DNA of 39,638 bases from Desulfobacter curvatus DSM 3379 (GCF_000373985.1 NZ_KB893081.1:424-40061), one strand, 5' to 3'. Shown: positions 24,412-32,997, counted from the first letter of the stretch. Numbers and translations are program-made. Notes: generated from the letters alone by a model not told the origin.

Positions 24412-24691
24412 ACGAAAAATATGAAAGAAGTCAAGCTAAAAAATAAATAATTTAAAAAAAATATAGGGAGAAACAAAAGAGTAATAATACATCTGATTGA
24501 AAAAATTGATGGGGAATAAATTTAAAATTTTAAGTGAAAATAGATGGTTAGGTTGAACGGTTTTTTTGTGTATTGGATTTGGAATTTAATATTTATATTG
24601 AATATTCAATGTGGGGGGTGGTTGTGTGGAGGATTGTGGGTGGGATTTGTGGGGCGATGTGGGGCGGCGAATTACGGTAAACCGGAAAAAA
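24412..24691. other. Gene-free spacer, AT-rich then G-rich and C-depleted
   Basis: No gene was recognised between plsC and the mraZ operator. The half near mraZ (about 24412-24600) is very AT-rich and may hold further promoter or curvature elements. From 24541 to 24660 only 3 of 120 bases on the + strand are C, and the last 50 are strongly G-rich. A + strand reading frame through it (24544-24786) is low-complexity Gly/Trp/Cys and is probably not a gene. Confidence 0.6.
24638..24664 (+). other. Canonical G-quadruplex motif
   Basis: Four G-runs, GGG (24638), GGG (24642), GGGG (24651) and GGGG (24661), are separated by 1, 6 and 6 bases, meeting the G3N1-7 rule. A fifth run of six G lies at 24613-24618. 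It is 28 bases past the plsC stop, on the template strand for plsC and mraZ transcription. Confidence 0.6.
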
Positions 24692-25411
24692 CTAAAGGGG
24701 CCCGGCAACGGTCCGGTGGATTTGATCAATCTTTTTGTTCAGTTCCGTTTTGCTGCAGTTTGGGATATGCACTGGGGGGTGGATGATAAGATTCACCGTG
24801 CCCGGCATAAGATCAAGGGTGTCAGAGGGGAGGATCTGTTCTGAATTTTTAATGCTTACCGGCAAAACAGGCAGTCCTGAATTCATGGCAAAGACAAACG
24901 CTCCTTTTTTAAAAGGCAGAAGATTCCCCCTGGATCTTGTCCCTTCGGCGAAAAAAAGGACGCTGGCCTTGTCCGACAACCTTTTTTTTGCCGTTTTGAT
25001 GGATTCCACGGCAGCCTGCCCATTGGACCTGTTTACATATATACAGCCGAGAAATGTGCAGGCGGTGCCGAAAATCGGAATTTTTTTAAGCTCCATTTTC
25101 ATCACCCATTTGATGGTGAGCCCTGTAAATCCTTGTAGCACGGGGATATCCACCATGCTTTTGTGGTTGGCTACCACCACATAGGATGATTTTGGATCAT
25201 AATTTTGTCTGCCCTGGATTTTGACCCGTATGGGCGCAATGACACAGAATATTCTGGCCCAGGTCACGGCCAGCACATCCGCCTTGTCCGGGCCGAAAAC
25301 AGCCCCCACAACGATGCAACCCAGCGCCATGACCAGGGTGTTTAAAGCCATACCCGGGATTACAACAATCCATTTATAGGGCTGATAAGCTATTTTGAAT
25401 AAAGTGTTCAC
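24692..25411 (-). CDS. 1-acyl-sn-glycerol-3-phosphate acyltransferase (PlsC family)
   Basis: A 239-residue membrane-associated acyltransferase that would convert lysophosphatidic acid to phosphatidic acid in phospholipid synthesis. The catalytic HX4D motif is NHKSMVD (His83, Asp88). FFAEGTRSRGNLLPFKKGAF holds the second and third motifs (EGTRS), and LPVLPVSIKN the fourth. Two N-terminal hydrophobic stretches probably anchor it. It starts with GTG overlapping the DUF4340 stop (GTGA), so it depends on coupling. Its operon membership with an ABC/GldG system is unusual for a housekeeping enzyme, and it could be a paralogue with a special acceptor. Confidence 0.9.
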   Translation of the reverse strand: MNTLFKIAYQPYKWIVVIPGMALNTLVMALGCIVVGAVFGPDKADVLAVTWARIFCVIAPIRVKIQGRQNYDPKSSYVVVANHKSMVDIPVLQGFTGLTIKWVMKMELKKIPIFGTACTFLGCIYVNRSNGQAAVESIKTAKKRLSDKASVLFFAEGTRSRGNLLPFKKGAFVFAMNSGLPVLPVSIKNSEQILPSDTLDLMPGTVNLIIHPPVHIPNCSKTELNKKIDQIHRTVAGPL

Positions 25412-26409
25412 TCCTTGCCGGATTCAGTAGTGTCCTGTTGTTCAATTCCCAGAAGTTTATCCATGTACCTACCAATATCTTCAGTTTTATAGCTGGTCAG
25501 GGTGAAGGCATAAGGCGTATATGAACACGATCCTTCCACATCCTGGTTGTCATTTTTGTTGAACAGATTTAAAACAAAAGTTTTGTCGTTTTCAAGTGAA
25601 ATTTTACATGTAGGCTTTATTTCCTTTAATCGGGCAGCCTTGTCATCATCCATAAAGTCCTGGCATTCAAGCGTTGACAAAGATGACAGAAGATCAGATA
25701 CGGTTTTTTGATCCACAACAGCACCCTTTTCATTTTTCCAGCTCGCTTTTTCAGGGGCCGTTTTTTCCGCGGTTAAAGTCTTTTGGGGTTCTTCTTTTTT
25801 CTGGTCCGGTTTTTCAGACGCCAGCGTTTTTACCAGGGTGACGGCTTTTCCCTGCTTTTCCAGTGTGATCTTTTTCATGCTGTCCGGGTCAAATCTAAGC
25901 ACTGTTTTGTCCCTGAAATCCGCCGCCGCTTTGTCAAACTTATTTTTGAAATTGCCGTTGGCCTGGTATACGGTCCGGTCCTTGTCATCCAGATAGATAA
26001 ATGTATGGTTGTAGCTCGGCGCGGTTTTACCGATGACAAAGCTGCGCACCACCTCTTTTTCGGCCAGGGCCTTTACCTTTACGGCATGGGTATCGTCCAG
26101 TTCATACCTTGCAAGATCCTTGGCCTCGGATACAAGGGCGGATAGTTTTATCTCCTTTAAGGTGTCAAGCATCTGCTTTATGTCATCGGGGGTTGCCGGA
26201 AATTTTTTATCCGTGACGGTCCAGCCCTTCTTTGTTTTGTTAAGGACCACCAGGCGGTCAGCCTTCGAAATTTCCACCCGGTCGATGCGGGCCGTATCCA
26301 CCTGGGGAATCGTTGGCAGTTCATAATGAACCTGGTCAGTTTTTTTTAGGCCGAGATAGGCTCCTAGGCCGATAATCAGGATGATTAAAATTATATATTC
26401 TTTTTTCAT
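25408..26409 (-). CDS. DUF4340 domain protein, membrane-anchored
   Basis: 333 residues from the ATG at 26409, chosen for GGAGG 7 bases upstream. A longer frame to 26445 would start inside the upstream gene's end. One N-terminal membrane segment (EYIILIILIIGLGAYLGL) leaves the rest in the periplasm. The body shows the DUF4340 pattern: RIDRVEISKADRLVVLNKTKKGW, ARYELDD and SFVIGKTAPSYNHTFIYLDD are recognisable in part. A Lys/Glu-rich linker (about 190-220) splits two such halves. DUF4340 proteins are regularly encoded after GldG-type genes and are thought to be accessory to that ABC complex. No catalytic motif. Confidence 0.82.
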   Translation of the reverse strand: MKKEYIILIILIIGLGAYLGLKKTDQVHYELPTIPQVDTARIDRVEISKADRLVVLNKTKKGWTVTDKKFPATPDDIKQMLDTLKEIKLSALVSEAKDLARYELDDTHAVKVKALAEKEVVRSFVIGKTAPSYNHTFIYLDDKDRTVYQANGNFKNKFDKAAADFRDKTVLRFDPDSMKKITLEKQGKAVTLVKTLASEKPDQKKEEPQKTLTAEKTAPEKASWKNEKGAVVDQKTVSDLLSSLSTLECQDFMDDDKAARLKEIKPTCKISLENDKTFVLNLFNKNDNQDVEGSCSYTPYAFTLTSYKTEDIGRYMDKLLGIEQQDTTESGKE

Positions 26410-26425
26410 TATTTTTCCTCCCAAC

Positions 26426-28609
26426 TCAACCAAACATATGTTCAATTTTTTTCTTTTTCATACGTCTAAAAAACAAGACGCCCAGGCCAAACAGGAAAAC
26501 CAGGACAGAAAGCCCTATGATATTGAATCCCTTAATGATGCTTTTTGTCAACGGATCAGTCTCTGCAATGGGGTTTAAGGTCTGCTGCTTGCTCCTTAAA
26601 ATCGCTGTGCCGTCATCGCCGTTGAGGTGGTCTATGGCGTTGAGCAGGAAGGTGGCATTGGTGGTGCGGCCTTGTTCGTCCAGCATGTTGTCGTGGAGCA
26701 TCTGGGCGCATCCGAGCACAAATATTTTAGCCGGTGCTGATGTTTCGACCATGCGGTTGGCGGCTTTCAGTCCTTCAAAGTTTTTGACCGGCGCGTCAGA
26801 GGGTTGGGGGCCTTCAAGGTTGTCTTCGTCTTGGGTTTCGGTCTCTCCGGCTTCCTTTTCAGGGACAGGTTTGTCTTTAAAATAAGATGTAAACTGTCCT
26901 TCCAACAGATATGCCAGATCATAGGTAGACAGATCCTTATCTGAGGAGGGCGGACTTAAAAACATGGGATTCAGGTTAATGTTGTTTTCCATAAGCCATG
27001 CCTGGTCAGATGAGGATAAAAGACGCACGGCACTGACCTTTGTCTCGTCCTGGCCACCCTTGACATGCTTGACCGGGGAGATCTGCATGGCCACCAGACC
27101 TTTGATATTTTTCATGAACACAGGATCGTTGTTGATGGCATCTTCCTTGATCACCGGGGCAAAGTAAATGGTCTGCTCTCCGCCGCCCTGGGACTGGGGC
27201 ATTTGCTGTTTATACGCATTTTTGTCCAGCACATAGGCTTTTTGGATCTCCACGCCATAGTGGACTAAAAGCTTTTCAAGACCAGTGTCAATGGGGGCGA
27301 AGGAGGGCATGCCCATCATACCGCCCCGGCCTTGCTGCTCTTCAAATGCGTCGGCGAAAACGGCAATATTGGTGCCCTTCATCAGGGCCTGGTCGATCTG
27401 AAACAGTTCATAATCTGAAAAATGTTGGGTGGGTTTGGCAATGATCAGGCAATTGAGCCCCTCGGGAATGCCCTCATCTTTAAGGGGAATCTGTTTGATA
27501 TTGTATCTTGATCCCACAAGCTGATCAAAAACGGCAAGACCGTTTCCGGCCCGGCCCTGCATCATGGCCATGCGGTCCGGTCCAAGGGCAGGGCAGCCAT
27601 GATCGGACAGATACCCGATATCCTTGTTGATGCCGATCAGTTTTTCCATGACCGCCGTAATTTGTTCACCAAGTCCCTGGGGGTCCGCCATCTGATAGGT
27701 GGTGCCGATGATGGGGATCTCCACTGCCGAGATCAGGGGTAATGTCTGGCTGTTGCCTTTATATTCCACCACAAGACCGGCTGTGCCTGCACCTGCCTTG
27801 ATATTTTTTTGGGGTACATCAGGCCAGTGCATGGCCATAAGATCATATTTTTTTGCGACCTTTTCAAGTTCGTCCGGATCTGAGATATCCTTACGTTCAA
27901 ACTGGAAAATACCCAGGTTTTTGCTGTTCAGTTTTTCCACAGCCGCTGCTACCTCATCACCAAGATGCGGAAGCGCGTCCAACCCGATCAACGGCGCGAT
28001 AGCATTGAGCCCGGAAGACATATACATGGTGATATTGATTTTATCGGTCTGGCGCAAGAGCGCGGATACCTTGTTGTTCAGCTTGCAGATGGCGCTGGTC
28101 AATTCGTATTCCAGGCCGTCCGTGGCGGTGATGGCCGGGATTTTTTCGATGAGGTCCCCATGCAGAATTACCAGGCCCATGTAAGCGTTTTTAAATTTGA
28201 GTTCATCATTTTCCATCACCCTGATCTGGACCGGTGATATGCCATAATCCCGGGCCATTTCACGGTTCTGGTTCGCCTGGTCCCCCATGTCGGTTTCCTG
28301 GGATACATTATAAAAAGTAAAGTTAAAATACCGTCCGGCCTGGGCTGCGTATTCCGTGAGCAGGTCCCTTAAATACCGTTCCGTATTATTGTGGGGGGCG
28401 GGCAGGTTTTTTGAGAAAAATACTTTGATGTTCAACGGTTCGGACAGGGTGGAAACGGCCTGCTTGCTGGCATCGGACAGGGAGTAGATCCGGTTGGCTG
28501 TCAGATCAAACCTGAAAAACAGGCTTAATCCCGCCACATTCAACAGCACGATAACCACTGCGTACAGGATAAATTTCAGATAATATTCTTTAAGGAAAGG
28601 CTTGCCCAT
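26426..28609 (-). CDS. GldG-family ABC transporter accessory protein (ABC_transp_aux)
   Basis: A 727-residue protein with one N-terminal membrane segment (about 12-32), a large periplasmic part and a C-terminal membrane segment with a basic tail (LFFRRMKKKKIEHMFG). The first domain has FDLTANRIYSLSDASKQAV and LNIKVFFSKNLPAPHN, typical of GldG and related PF09822 proteins, then LRDLLTEYAAQAG. A Glu/Asp-rich low-complexity insert lies near 590-620. In gliding Bacteroidetes the GldA-GldF-GldG complex supports motility. In other bacteria the role is unknown. AAGGAG sits 5 bases before the ATG. It follows the permease by 9 bases. Confidence 0.85.
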   Translation of the reverse strand: MGKPFLKEYYLKFILYAVVIVLLNVAGLSLFFRFDLTANRIYSLSDASKQAVSTLSEPLNIKVFFSKNLPAPHNNTERYLRDLLTEYAAQAGRYFNFTFYNVSQETDMGDQANQNREMARDYGISPVQIRVMENDELKFKNAYMGLVILHGDLIEKIPAITATDGLEYELTSAICKLNNKVSALLRQTDKINITMYMSSGLNAIAPLIGLDALPHLGDEVAAAVEKLNSKNLGIFQFERKDISDPDELEKVAKKYDLMAMHWPDVPQKNIKAGAGTAGLVVEYKGNSQTLPLISAVEIPIIGTTYQMADPQGLGEQITAVMEKLIGINKDIGYLSDHGCPALGPDRMAMMQGRAGNGLAVFDQLVGSRYNIKQIPLKDEGIPEGLNCLIIAKPTQHFSDYELFQIDQALMKGTNIAVFADAFEEQQGRGGMMGMPSFAPIDTGLEKLLVHYGVEIQKAYVLDKNAYKQQMPQSQGGGEQTIYFAPVIKEDAINNDPVFMKNIKGLVAMQISPVKHVKGGQDETKVSAVRLLSSSDQAWLMENNINLNPMFLSPPSSDKDLSTYDLAYLLEGQFTSYFKDKPVPEKEAGETETQDEDNLEGPQPSDAPVKNFEGLKAANRMVETSAPAKIFVLGCAQMLHDNMLDEQGRTTNATFLLNAIDHLNGDDGTAILRSKQQTLNPIAETDPLTKSIIKGFNIIGLSVLVFLFGLGVLFFRRMKKKKIEHMFG

Positions 28610-28618
28610 GGTGACTCC

Positions 28619-29323
28619 TTAATTTTTTTCTTTCATGGCAATGTCGGTTGAGAAAATGAAAATAAAGATCACGGATGCAAAGTAAATCAGGTCCCTTGAA
28701 TCAATGATGCCCTTGGAGATGTTTGTGAAATGGGCATTGGCGCCAAGATATTCCACAACCGGCACCAGACGTTCGGGAACAAAAAACAGCATCCGGTCAA
28801 TAATGGTCAGGGTAAAACAAATGGCGCACCCGATAATAAATGCGATGATTTGGTTGCGGGTCAACGCCGAGGCAAACAGCCCGATGCTGCAATAGGCACC
28901 GCCAAGAAGAACCGCCCCGATATATCCACCGGCCACAGGCCCTATGTCCACATTTCCGATAAAGGAGATGAACAGCGGGTAGGAGAGGGTGGGCAGAAGC
29001 ATGGCCGCGGCAAAGGCACTTGCTGCAAAAAATTTGCCCAGGGCAATATGGGTAAAGGAGACCGGCATGGTCAAAAGGCTTTCATAGGAGCCCACGTTTT
29101 TCTCTTCGGCAAACAGGCGCATGGTCACGGCTGGAATAAAAAAGGAGAAAGTTATGGGCAGCAGGGTGAAAAAGTCCCTTAGGTCTGCACGTCCGTAAAT
29201 AAAAAAGGTGGAAAAGAAAAACCACCCCGTCACAATGAGAAAAAGGGAAATAACAATGTACGCAATGGGTGAGATGAAATAATCCTTAAATTCCTTTAAG
29301 GCGATGGTTTTGATGGGTGTCAT
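28619..29323 (-). CDS. ABC-2 type permease (GldF-like)
   Basis: A 234-residue membrane protein with six hydrophobic segments and the ABC-2 permease arrangement. It starts IKTIALKEFKDYFISPIAYI, a typical cytoplasmic entry helix. FFIPAVTMRLFAEEKNVGSYESLL, followed by TMPVS, is the conserved coupling region seen in GldF/NosY-like proteins. It would form the channel with the ATPase encoded 3 bases upstream. Substrate is unknown. Confidence 0.9.
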   Translation of the reverse strand: MTPIKTIALKEFKDYFISPIAYIVISLFLIVTGWFFFSTFFIYGRADLRDFFTLLPITFSFFIPAVTMRLFAEEKNVGSYESLLTMPVSFTHIALGKFFAASAFAAAMLLPTLSYPLFISFIGNVDIGPVAGGYIGAVLLGGAYCSIGLFASALTRNQIIAFIIGCAICFTLTIIDRMLFFVPERLVPVVEYLGANAHFTNISKGIIDSRDLIYFASVIFIFIFSTDIAMKEKN

Positions 29324-29326
29324 GTG

Positions 29327-30271
29327 TTAAGCGCCCTCCCGTGTCAGTTCGTGGAAGATTTCTTCAAGGGCTAAGGATTGTCTTGCAAGTTCGGTGATGA
29401 TCCAGTCGGTTTTTTTAATGGACAGGTAAAGATCCTGGCGGATATCTTTATCTTCCTTGCAGCACAGTTCAAAGCTTATGCCTTCACTTGCCGGGGTGTC
29501 TGTCACAGTGATGTCAAGGCTTGCATCAAAGGCTTTAAGATGGTCAAGGGCTGCCGTTATCTCCGCATTTTGCAGCGTCAAGCGGACTACGCTGCGGTGC
29601 CGGGCGTTTTGTTTTAACTGCTCGGTGCCGGCGTCGGCCACTTTTTTGCCCTTGTTGATGATGGCAATCCGGTCGCAGGTGGCTTCGGCCTCGGAAAGGA
29701 TATGGGTGGAAAAGATAATGGTTTTTTCCCTGCCGATGCCTTTGATGATATCACGGATCTCTGCGATCTGGTTGGGGTCAAGACCCGAAGTGGGTTCGTC
29801 AAGGATCAGGATATCCGGGTCGGACATCATGGCATGGGCCAACCCCACCCGCTGGCGAAGGCCCTTGGACAGATTGCCGATGGGCTTGGCCATGATACCG
29901 GACAGCCCGCACAGCCTGCCTAATTCCCTGAACCGGGACAGCCTGTGCTCAGGGTCATTCATCCCTTTAAGCCGTGCCACGTAATCCAGGTAATCATATA
30001 CCAGCATATTGTGGTACAACGGCGCGGATTCGGGCAGATATCCGATCATGGATTTTATTTTCAAGGTGTCTTCCGGCATTTTAAGGTCATTGATCCTGAT
30101 GGTGCCGGATGTGGGGGTATAAAACCCGGTGAGCATTCTCAATGTGGTTGTTTTGCCTGCCCCGTTGGGGCCGAGAAGGCCAAGTATCCGGCCCGGTTCA
30201 ACGGTGAGGCTGATGCCGTCCACCGCACAGAACTCACCGTAATACTTGGTCAGGTTCTGAACATCAATCAA
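29327..30271 (-). CDS. ABC transporter ATP-binding protein (GldA/CcmA-like)
   Basis: A 314-residue ATPase that powers the adjacent permease. Walker A is GPNGAGKT (34-41), the signature LSKGLRQRVGLAHAM, Walker B DILILDEPTSGLDP, and the switch histidine lies in IIFSTHILSEAEA. The last 90 residues are an extra domain ending EEIFHELTREGA, common in this subfamily. The start is TTG at 30271 with AGGAG 6 bases upstream, placed over the stop of the preceding gene's region. MIDVQNLTKYYG is the family-like beginning. Operon with the permease, GldG-like and DUF4340 genes. Confidence 0.95.
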   Translation of the reverse strand: MIDVQNLTKYYGEFCAVDGISLTVEPGRILGLLGPNGAGKTTTLRMLTGFYTPTSGTIRINDLKMPEDTLKIKSMIGYLPESAPLYHNMLVYDYLDYVARLKGMNDPEHRLSRFRELGRLCGLSGIMAKPIGNLSKGLRQRVGLAHAMMSDPDILILDEPTSGLDPNQIAEIRDIIKGIGREKTIIFSTHILSEAEATCDRIAIINKGKKVADAGTEQLKQNARHRSVVRLTLQNAEITAALDHLKAFDASLDITVTDTPASEGISFELCCKEDKDIRQDLYLSIKKTDWIITELARQSLALEEIFHELTREGA

Positions 30272-30280
30272 TGTCTTCTC

Positions 30281-30856
30281 CTAGAAATCTTCAAGTACTT
30301 TGCTTTTATCAAGGAACGCATCCACGTCCTCTGCTGTTCGTTTCATTTGATCTATCAGTTTTTCAAGATGTCGGCAAAAAGGGTCGTCTTCGCCTAGAGT
30401 CAGTGCCGATTCCCGGTAAAGTGAACGAAAGTCGTTGAAACGGCGCTTCAGATTACCGGCCAGTTTTTTTCGTTCTTCATGCTTGATTTTTTCAGACTGG
30501 ATAACGGATTCCAGTTTTTTGATGGAATACTCAACAAGCGCATCCCGGGGCATACTATAGGTTTCGGAGATGGCCGTCAATGCCTCAATGGTTCTGCGGC
30601 TGAGCACAAAGGTTTTCTGCTTTCTGTCCAGCTGTCTGAACTTGCGTATCCGGATGGTCTGGGCCAGCTGGTCCAAGGCCGCATGGTCTTCAATGATGTG
30701 ATCAAACAAGGATTTTTGTTTGATACCCATGTGGACGGCCACAAGGCCAATGGCATCAATGGCTTTCTGGGAAAGTTTGAATGTTGCCCTGACCGATTGT
30801 TTGCCCCTTAAATCAAACATGGATAGTTCGGCAAAGGGGTCCTTGGATTTCGCCAT
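30281..30856 (-). CDS. Uncharacterised protein with two tandem ribbon-helix-helix-like repeats
   Basis: 191 residues, first gene of the ABC operon, with AAGGAG 5 bases before the ATG. Residues about 22-57 (VRATFKLSQKAIDAIGLVA and on) and 80-115 (QKTFVLSRRTIEALTAIS and on) share a pattern: a short basic strand with alternate TF-LS residues, a helix beginning AIDAI or TIEAL, a turn, and a second helix. That is the layout of ribbon-helix-helix DNA-binding proteins, repeated 57 residues apart. Residues 116-191 are a charged, mostly helical tail. It could be a single-chain regulator of the operon. No family name is recognised and DNA binding is inferred. RHH folds also occur in antitoxins. Confidence 0.6.
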   Translation of the reverse strand: MAKSKDPFAELSMFDLRGKQSVRATFKLSQKAIDAIGLVAVHMGIKQKSLFDHIIEDHAALDQLAQTIRIRKFRQLDRKQKTFVLSRRTIEALTAISETYSMPRDALVEYSIKKLESVIQSEKIKHEERKKLAGNLKRRFNDFRSLYRESALTLGEDDPFCRHLEKLIDQMKRTAEDVDAFLDKSKVLEDF

Positions 30857-31049
30857 GTTTTCTCCTTTTCAGGACACCGTATTATTGCAGGGTGACGGTC
30901 CGAAAAAGTAATGCAAATTTATTATGGCCGCGTATGTTAGCGTAAACGGTCGATCGGATCAATAATTAATACCTGGATAACCAAAATGTAATTTAGATGC
31001 TGTTGACAAGAAATTTTTTAAAATATTGGGATACCCAAGAAAGCCGGAC

Positions 31050-31058
31050 TGTTATAAT
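31050..31058 (+). promoter_or_regulatory. Extended -10 promoter of the Uma2 gene
   Basis: TGTTATAAT is a perfect -10 hexamer (31053-31058) with the TGN extension, 54 bases before the ATG. No matching -35 is seen at 17 bases. An isolated TTGACA at 31003 is too far upstream for it. The rest of the 256-base spacer (30857-31112) shows nothing else clear. Confidence 0.5.
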
Positions 31059-31112
31059 ATAATATAGCAAGACGATCACTGGGTAAACCAAGCACCGAAA
31101 CAGGAGAGATCG

Positions 31113-31685
31113 ATGACTGCACAGCCCCAAGATAAAAATAATATGACGCCGGCTGAATATCTGGCTATGGAAAGAGGTTCTTTAGATATTAAGCATGAAT
31201 TTTTTGACGGTGAAATTTTTGCTATGGTTGGCGCTAAAATAAACCATGTCCGTATCAATGCAAATCTTACAGGGGAATTAAGAAATCATTTTAAAGGAAA
31301 TAAGTCTCCTTGTGAAGTACTTCCCAACGACATGCGGGTAAAAATTGAGAATGGCTATGTCTATCCGGATATTGTGATTTCTTGTGGTGAAGTAAAATTT
31401 GAAGATAATGAATTTGACACGCTAATAAACCCGGTTGTCATTATGGAAATTCTTTCAGATTCAACAGAAGCCTTTGATCGAGGAAAAAAGTTTGCTTATT
31501 ACCGGGCAATTTCAACACTTCAAGAGTACCTTCTTGTCTCTCAAGACGAATATCATGTTGAGCAATTTATACGTCGTGATAACGGCAAATGGGAATATTG
31601 TTCGTATAAAGGTATAGATCAGGCCCTAAAAATAGAATCCGTTAATTGTGAGTTGCCGTTATCTGAGATTTATTGGGGTGTTTGA
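31113..31685 (+). CDS. Uma2-family endonuclease-like protein (DUF820)
   Basis: A 190-residue PD-(D/E)XK fold protein. The N-terminal MTPAEYLAMERGS and KHEFFDGEIFAMVGA are typical, followed by HVRINANLTGEL, the conserved YPDIVI (the PD of the active site) and MEILSDSTEAFDRGKKFAYY, which carries the E-X-S segment. Its substrate and role are unknown. Uma2 proteins are expanded in cyanobacteria and scattered elsewhere, often as solitary genes. AGGAG lies about 7 bases before the ATG. The gene is AT-rich compared with its neighbours and has its own promoter, consistent with recent gain. Confidence 0.85.
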   Translation: MTAQPQDKNNMTPAEYLAMERGSLDIKHEFFDGEIFAMVGAKINHVRINANLTGELRNHFKGNKSPCEVLPNDMRVKIENGYVYPDIVISCGEVKFEDNEFDTLINPVVIMEILSDSTEAFDRGKKFAYYRAISTLQEYLLVSQDEYHVEQFIRRDNGKWEYCSYKGIDQALKIESVNCELPLSEIYWGV

Positions 31686-31739
31686 CTATGACAGAATCAT
31701 TTATACTGGATTTTCCTGTCTTGTCAGGGCGCTAAAGGT

Positions 31740-32135
31740 TCAAAGGATTCTGCCGGTATTACGCTCCACACGTATGGCCCGGTCATCATACAGACGTTCC
31801 ATGTAAAAATCTTTCACATTGGTGATTTCCAGGTCGGGCAGCCCGTTCCGGGTCATCCAGGCCCGGATTTTTTGAATCTGAGCAGGGTCACAGGCCCGGG
31901 CCGTAAAAATTTTGACCCGGATGCCGTTGTCCACCATACGGCGAACCATATCAACCATGGCCGGTATGGGGGCTCCGATGCGGTCAAGGGTTGAGGTTTC
32001 GTTCCAGACCGCCAGGGTGCCGTCCAGATCCACGCCGTACCAGGGGCCGGGGGAGGCTGTAACTGATTCAGCGATCGTATTACCGGACGAATTTTGAACA
32101 ATGTTTGCTAAAATTTTTTTTATGGTCGAGAGCAT
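31740..32135 (-). CDS. Small HAD-superfamily hydrolase
   Basis: 131 residues. The HAD nucleophile motif is GVDLDGTLA, in which the first Asp should form the phospho-enzyme. FTARA is motif II (Thr), and YDDRAIRVERNTG supplies the acidic motif IV region. There is almost no cap domain, so a large or polymeric substrate is possible. About 30 residues ahead of the fold are unconserved-looking. AAGG lies 4 bases before the ATG. It follows the YdcF gene by 46 bases, so probably shares its transcript. Substrate unknown. Confidence 0.75.
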   Translation of the reverse strand: MLSTIKKILANIVQNSSGNTIAESVTASPGPWYGVDLDGTLAVWNETSTLDRIGAPIPAMVDMVRRMVDNGIRVKIFTARACDPAQIQKIRAWMTRNGLPDLEITNVKDFYMERLYDDRAIRVERNTGRIL

Positions 32136-32181
32136 GACGCCTTCCCCATTGTTGAGAATTTAATTTGCCGAGATGCAGCAC

Positions 32182-32997
32182 TTACCACCCGGAGGTAGTA
32201 GATGGAAAAAGAGTGTTGGTTTTACCTGTGATATAATAGGCTGCAAGCCCGGTCCATTCAGATGTCGCCGTGACCAGCCTCCCCAGGTTCCCGGAAAAAT
32301 TAAGAGTTAGCTTTATTTCTCCGTCAGGCCGGGTAAGATGATCCACTGGATAGGGGATCACAGGCCAGCCAAGTCGGTTAAACACCCCGACAGACCGGGG
32401 CATGTGCGCGGCCGTAGTCACAAGCACCCAAGCCTGGCCGGGTCCAGGATGCACAAGAGCCTTTGAAAACAACCCGTTTTCATAAGTGTTTCGGGATCGG
32501 TCCTCAAATATCATGCCGGAGATATCCAGGCCCATATTCATAAAAACCTGCCGCGCCGTATTTGCATCTTTCCATTCCTGGTGCATAGGACTTCCGGAGC
32601 CGCCGGTAAAAAGATGCACTGCATCCGGATATGTTCTGACAAGACGGGTAAATCCGATATATCGGTCTGCGGCATCGTTTATTTCGGGCTGATGCCACAT
32701 CTGGGTCAAAAAATTGTTTTCCGACCCGCCAAGCATGATAATACCATCCACTTTTTCCGGCAGGGCCGGGTTTGTTGGAAATCTGTGTTCCAGAGGAGCC
32801 AAAAGAAGGGTTCCCAAAGGGAAAACAGTGATGGCGATCATCGATAAAACCACACACGAAAGCATCCATTTTGCCTTTTTCACGGCCCCTGAAAACCAGA
32901 ATATCATTCCCATTACGGCAAAAGCAACCAAAAGAAAATCCGGGCGGACGACCATCCAGATCAGCTTGGACAACCAGAAAAACAATGAGTCTGTCAT
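32182..32997 (-). CDS. YdcF/ElyC-type membrane protein (DUF218)
   Basis: 271 residues from the ATG at 32997. An upstream TTG at 33018 would add seven residues but has no ribosome site. Two N-terminal membrane segments (around 4-30 and 37-60) lead to a periplasmic or cytoplasmic DUF218 domain with VDGIIMLGGSE, HLFTGGSGSP, FEDRSRNTYENG and VLVTTAAHMPRSVGVF, the standard motifs. ElyC affects envelope and lipid-carrier metabolism in E. coli. DUF218 proteins are also frequent in exopolysaccharide and exosortase loci, which fits the next genes. Confidence 0.88.
   Translation of the reverse strand: MTDSLFFWLSKLIWMVVRPDFLLVAFAVMGMIFWFSGAVKKAKWMLSCVVLSMIAITVFPLGTLLLAPLEHRFPTNPALPEKVDGIIMLGGSENNFLTQMWHQPEINDAADRYIGFTRLVRTYPDAVHLFTGGSGSPMHQEWKDANTARQVFMNMGLDISGMIFEDRSRNTYENGLFSKALVHPGPGQAWVLVTTAAHMPRSVGVFNRLGWPVIPYPVDHLTRPDGEIKLTLNFSGNLGRLVTATSEWTGLAAYYITGKTNTLFPSTTSGW

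Noticed and set aside
24544..24786. 80-codon + strand frame rich in Gly, Trp and Cys
   Set aside because: It runs through the G-rich tract and into the plsC coding strand in antisense. The composition follows from the G-runs and there is no ribosome site.
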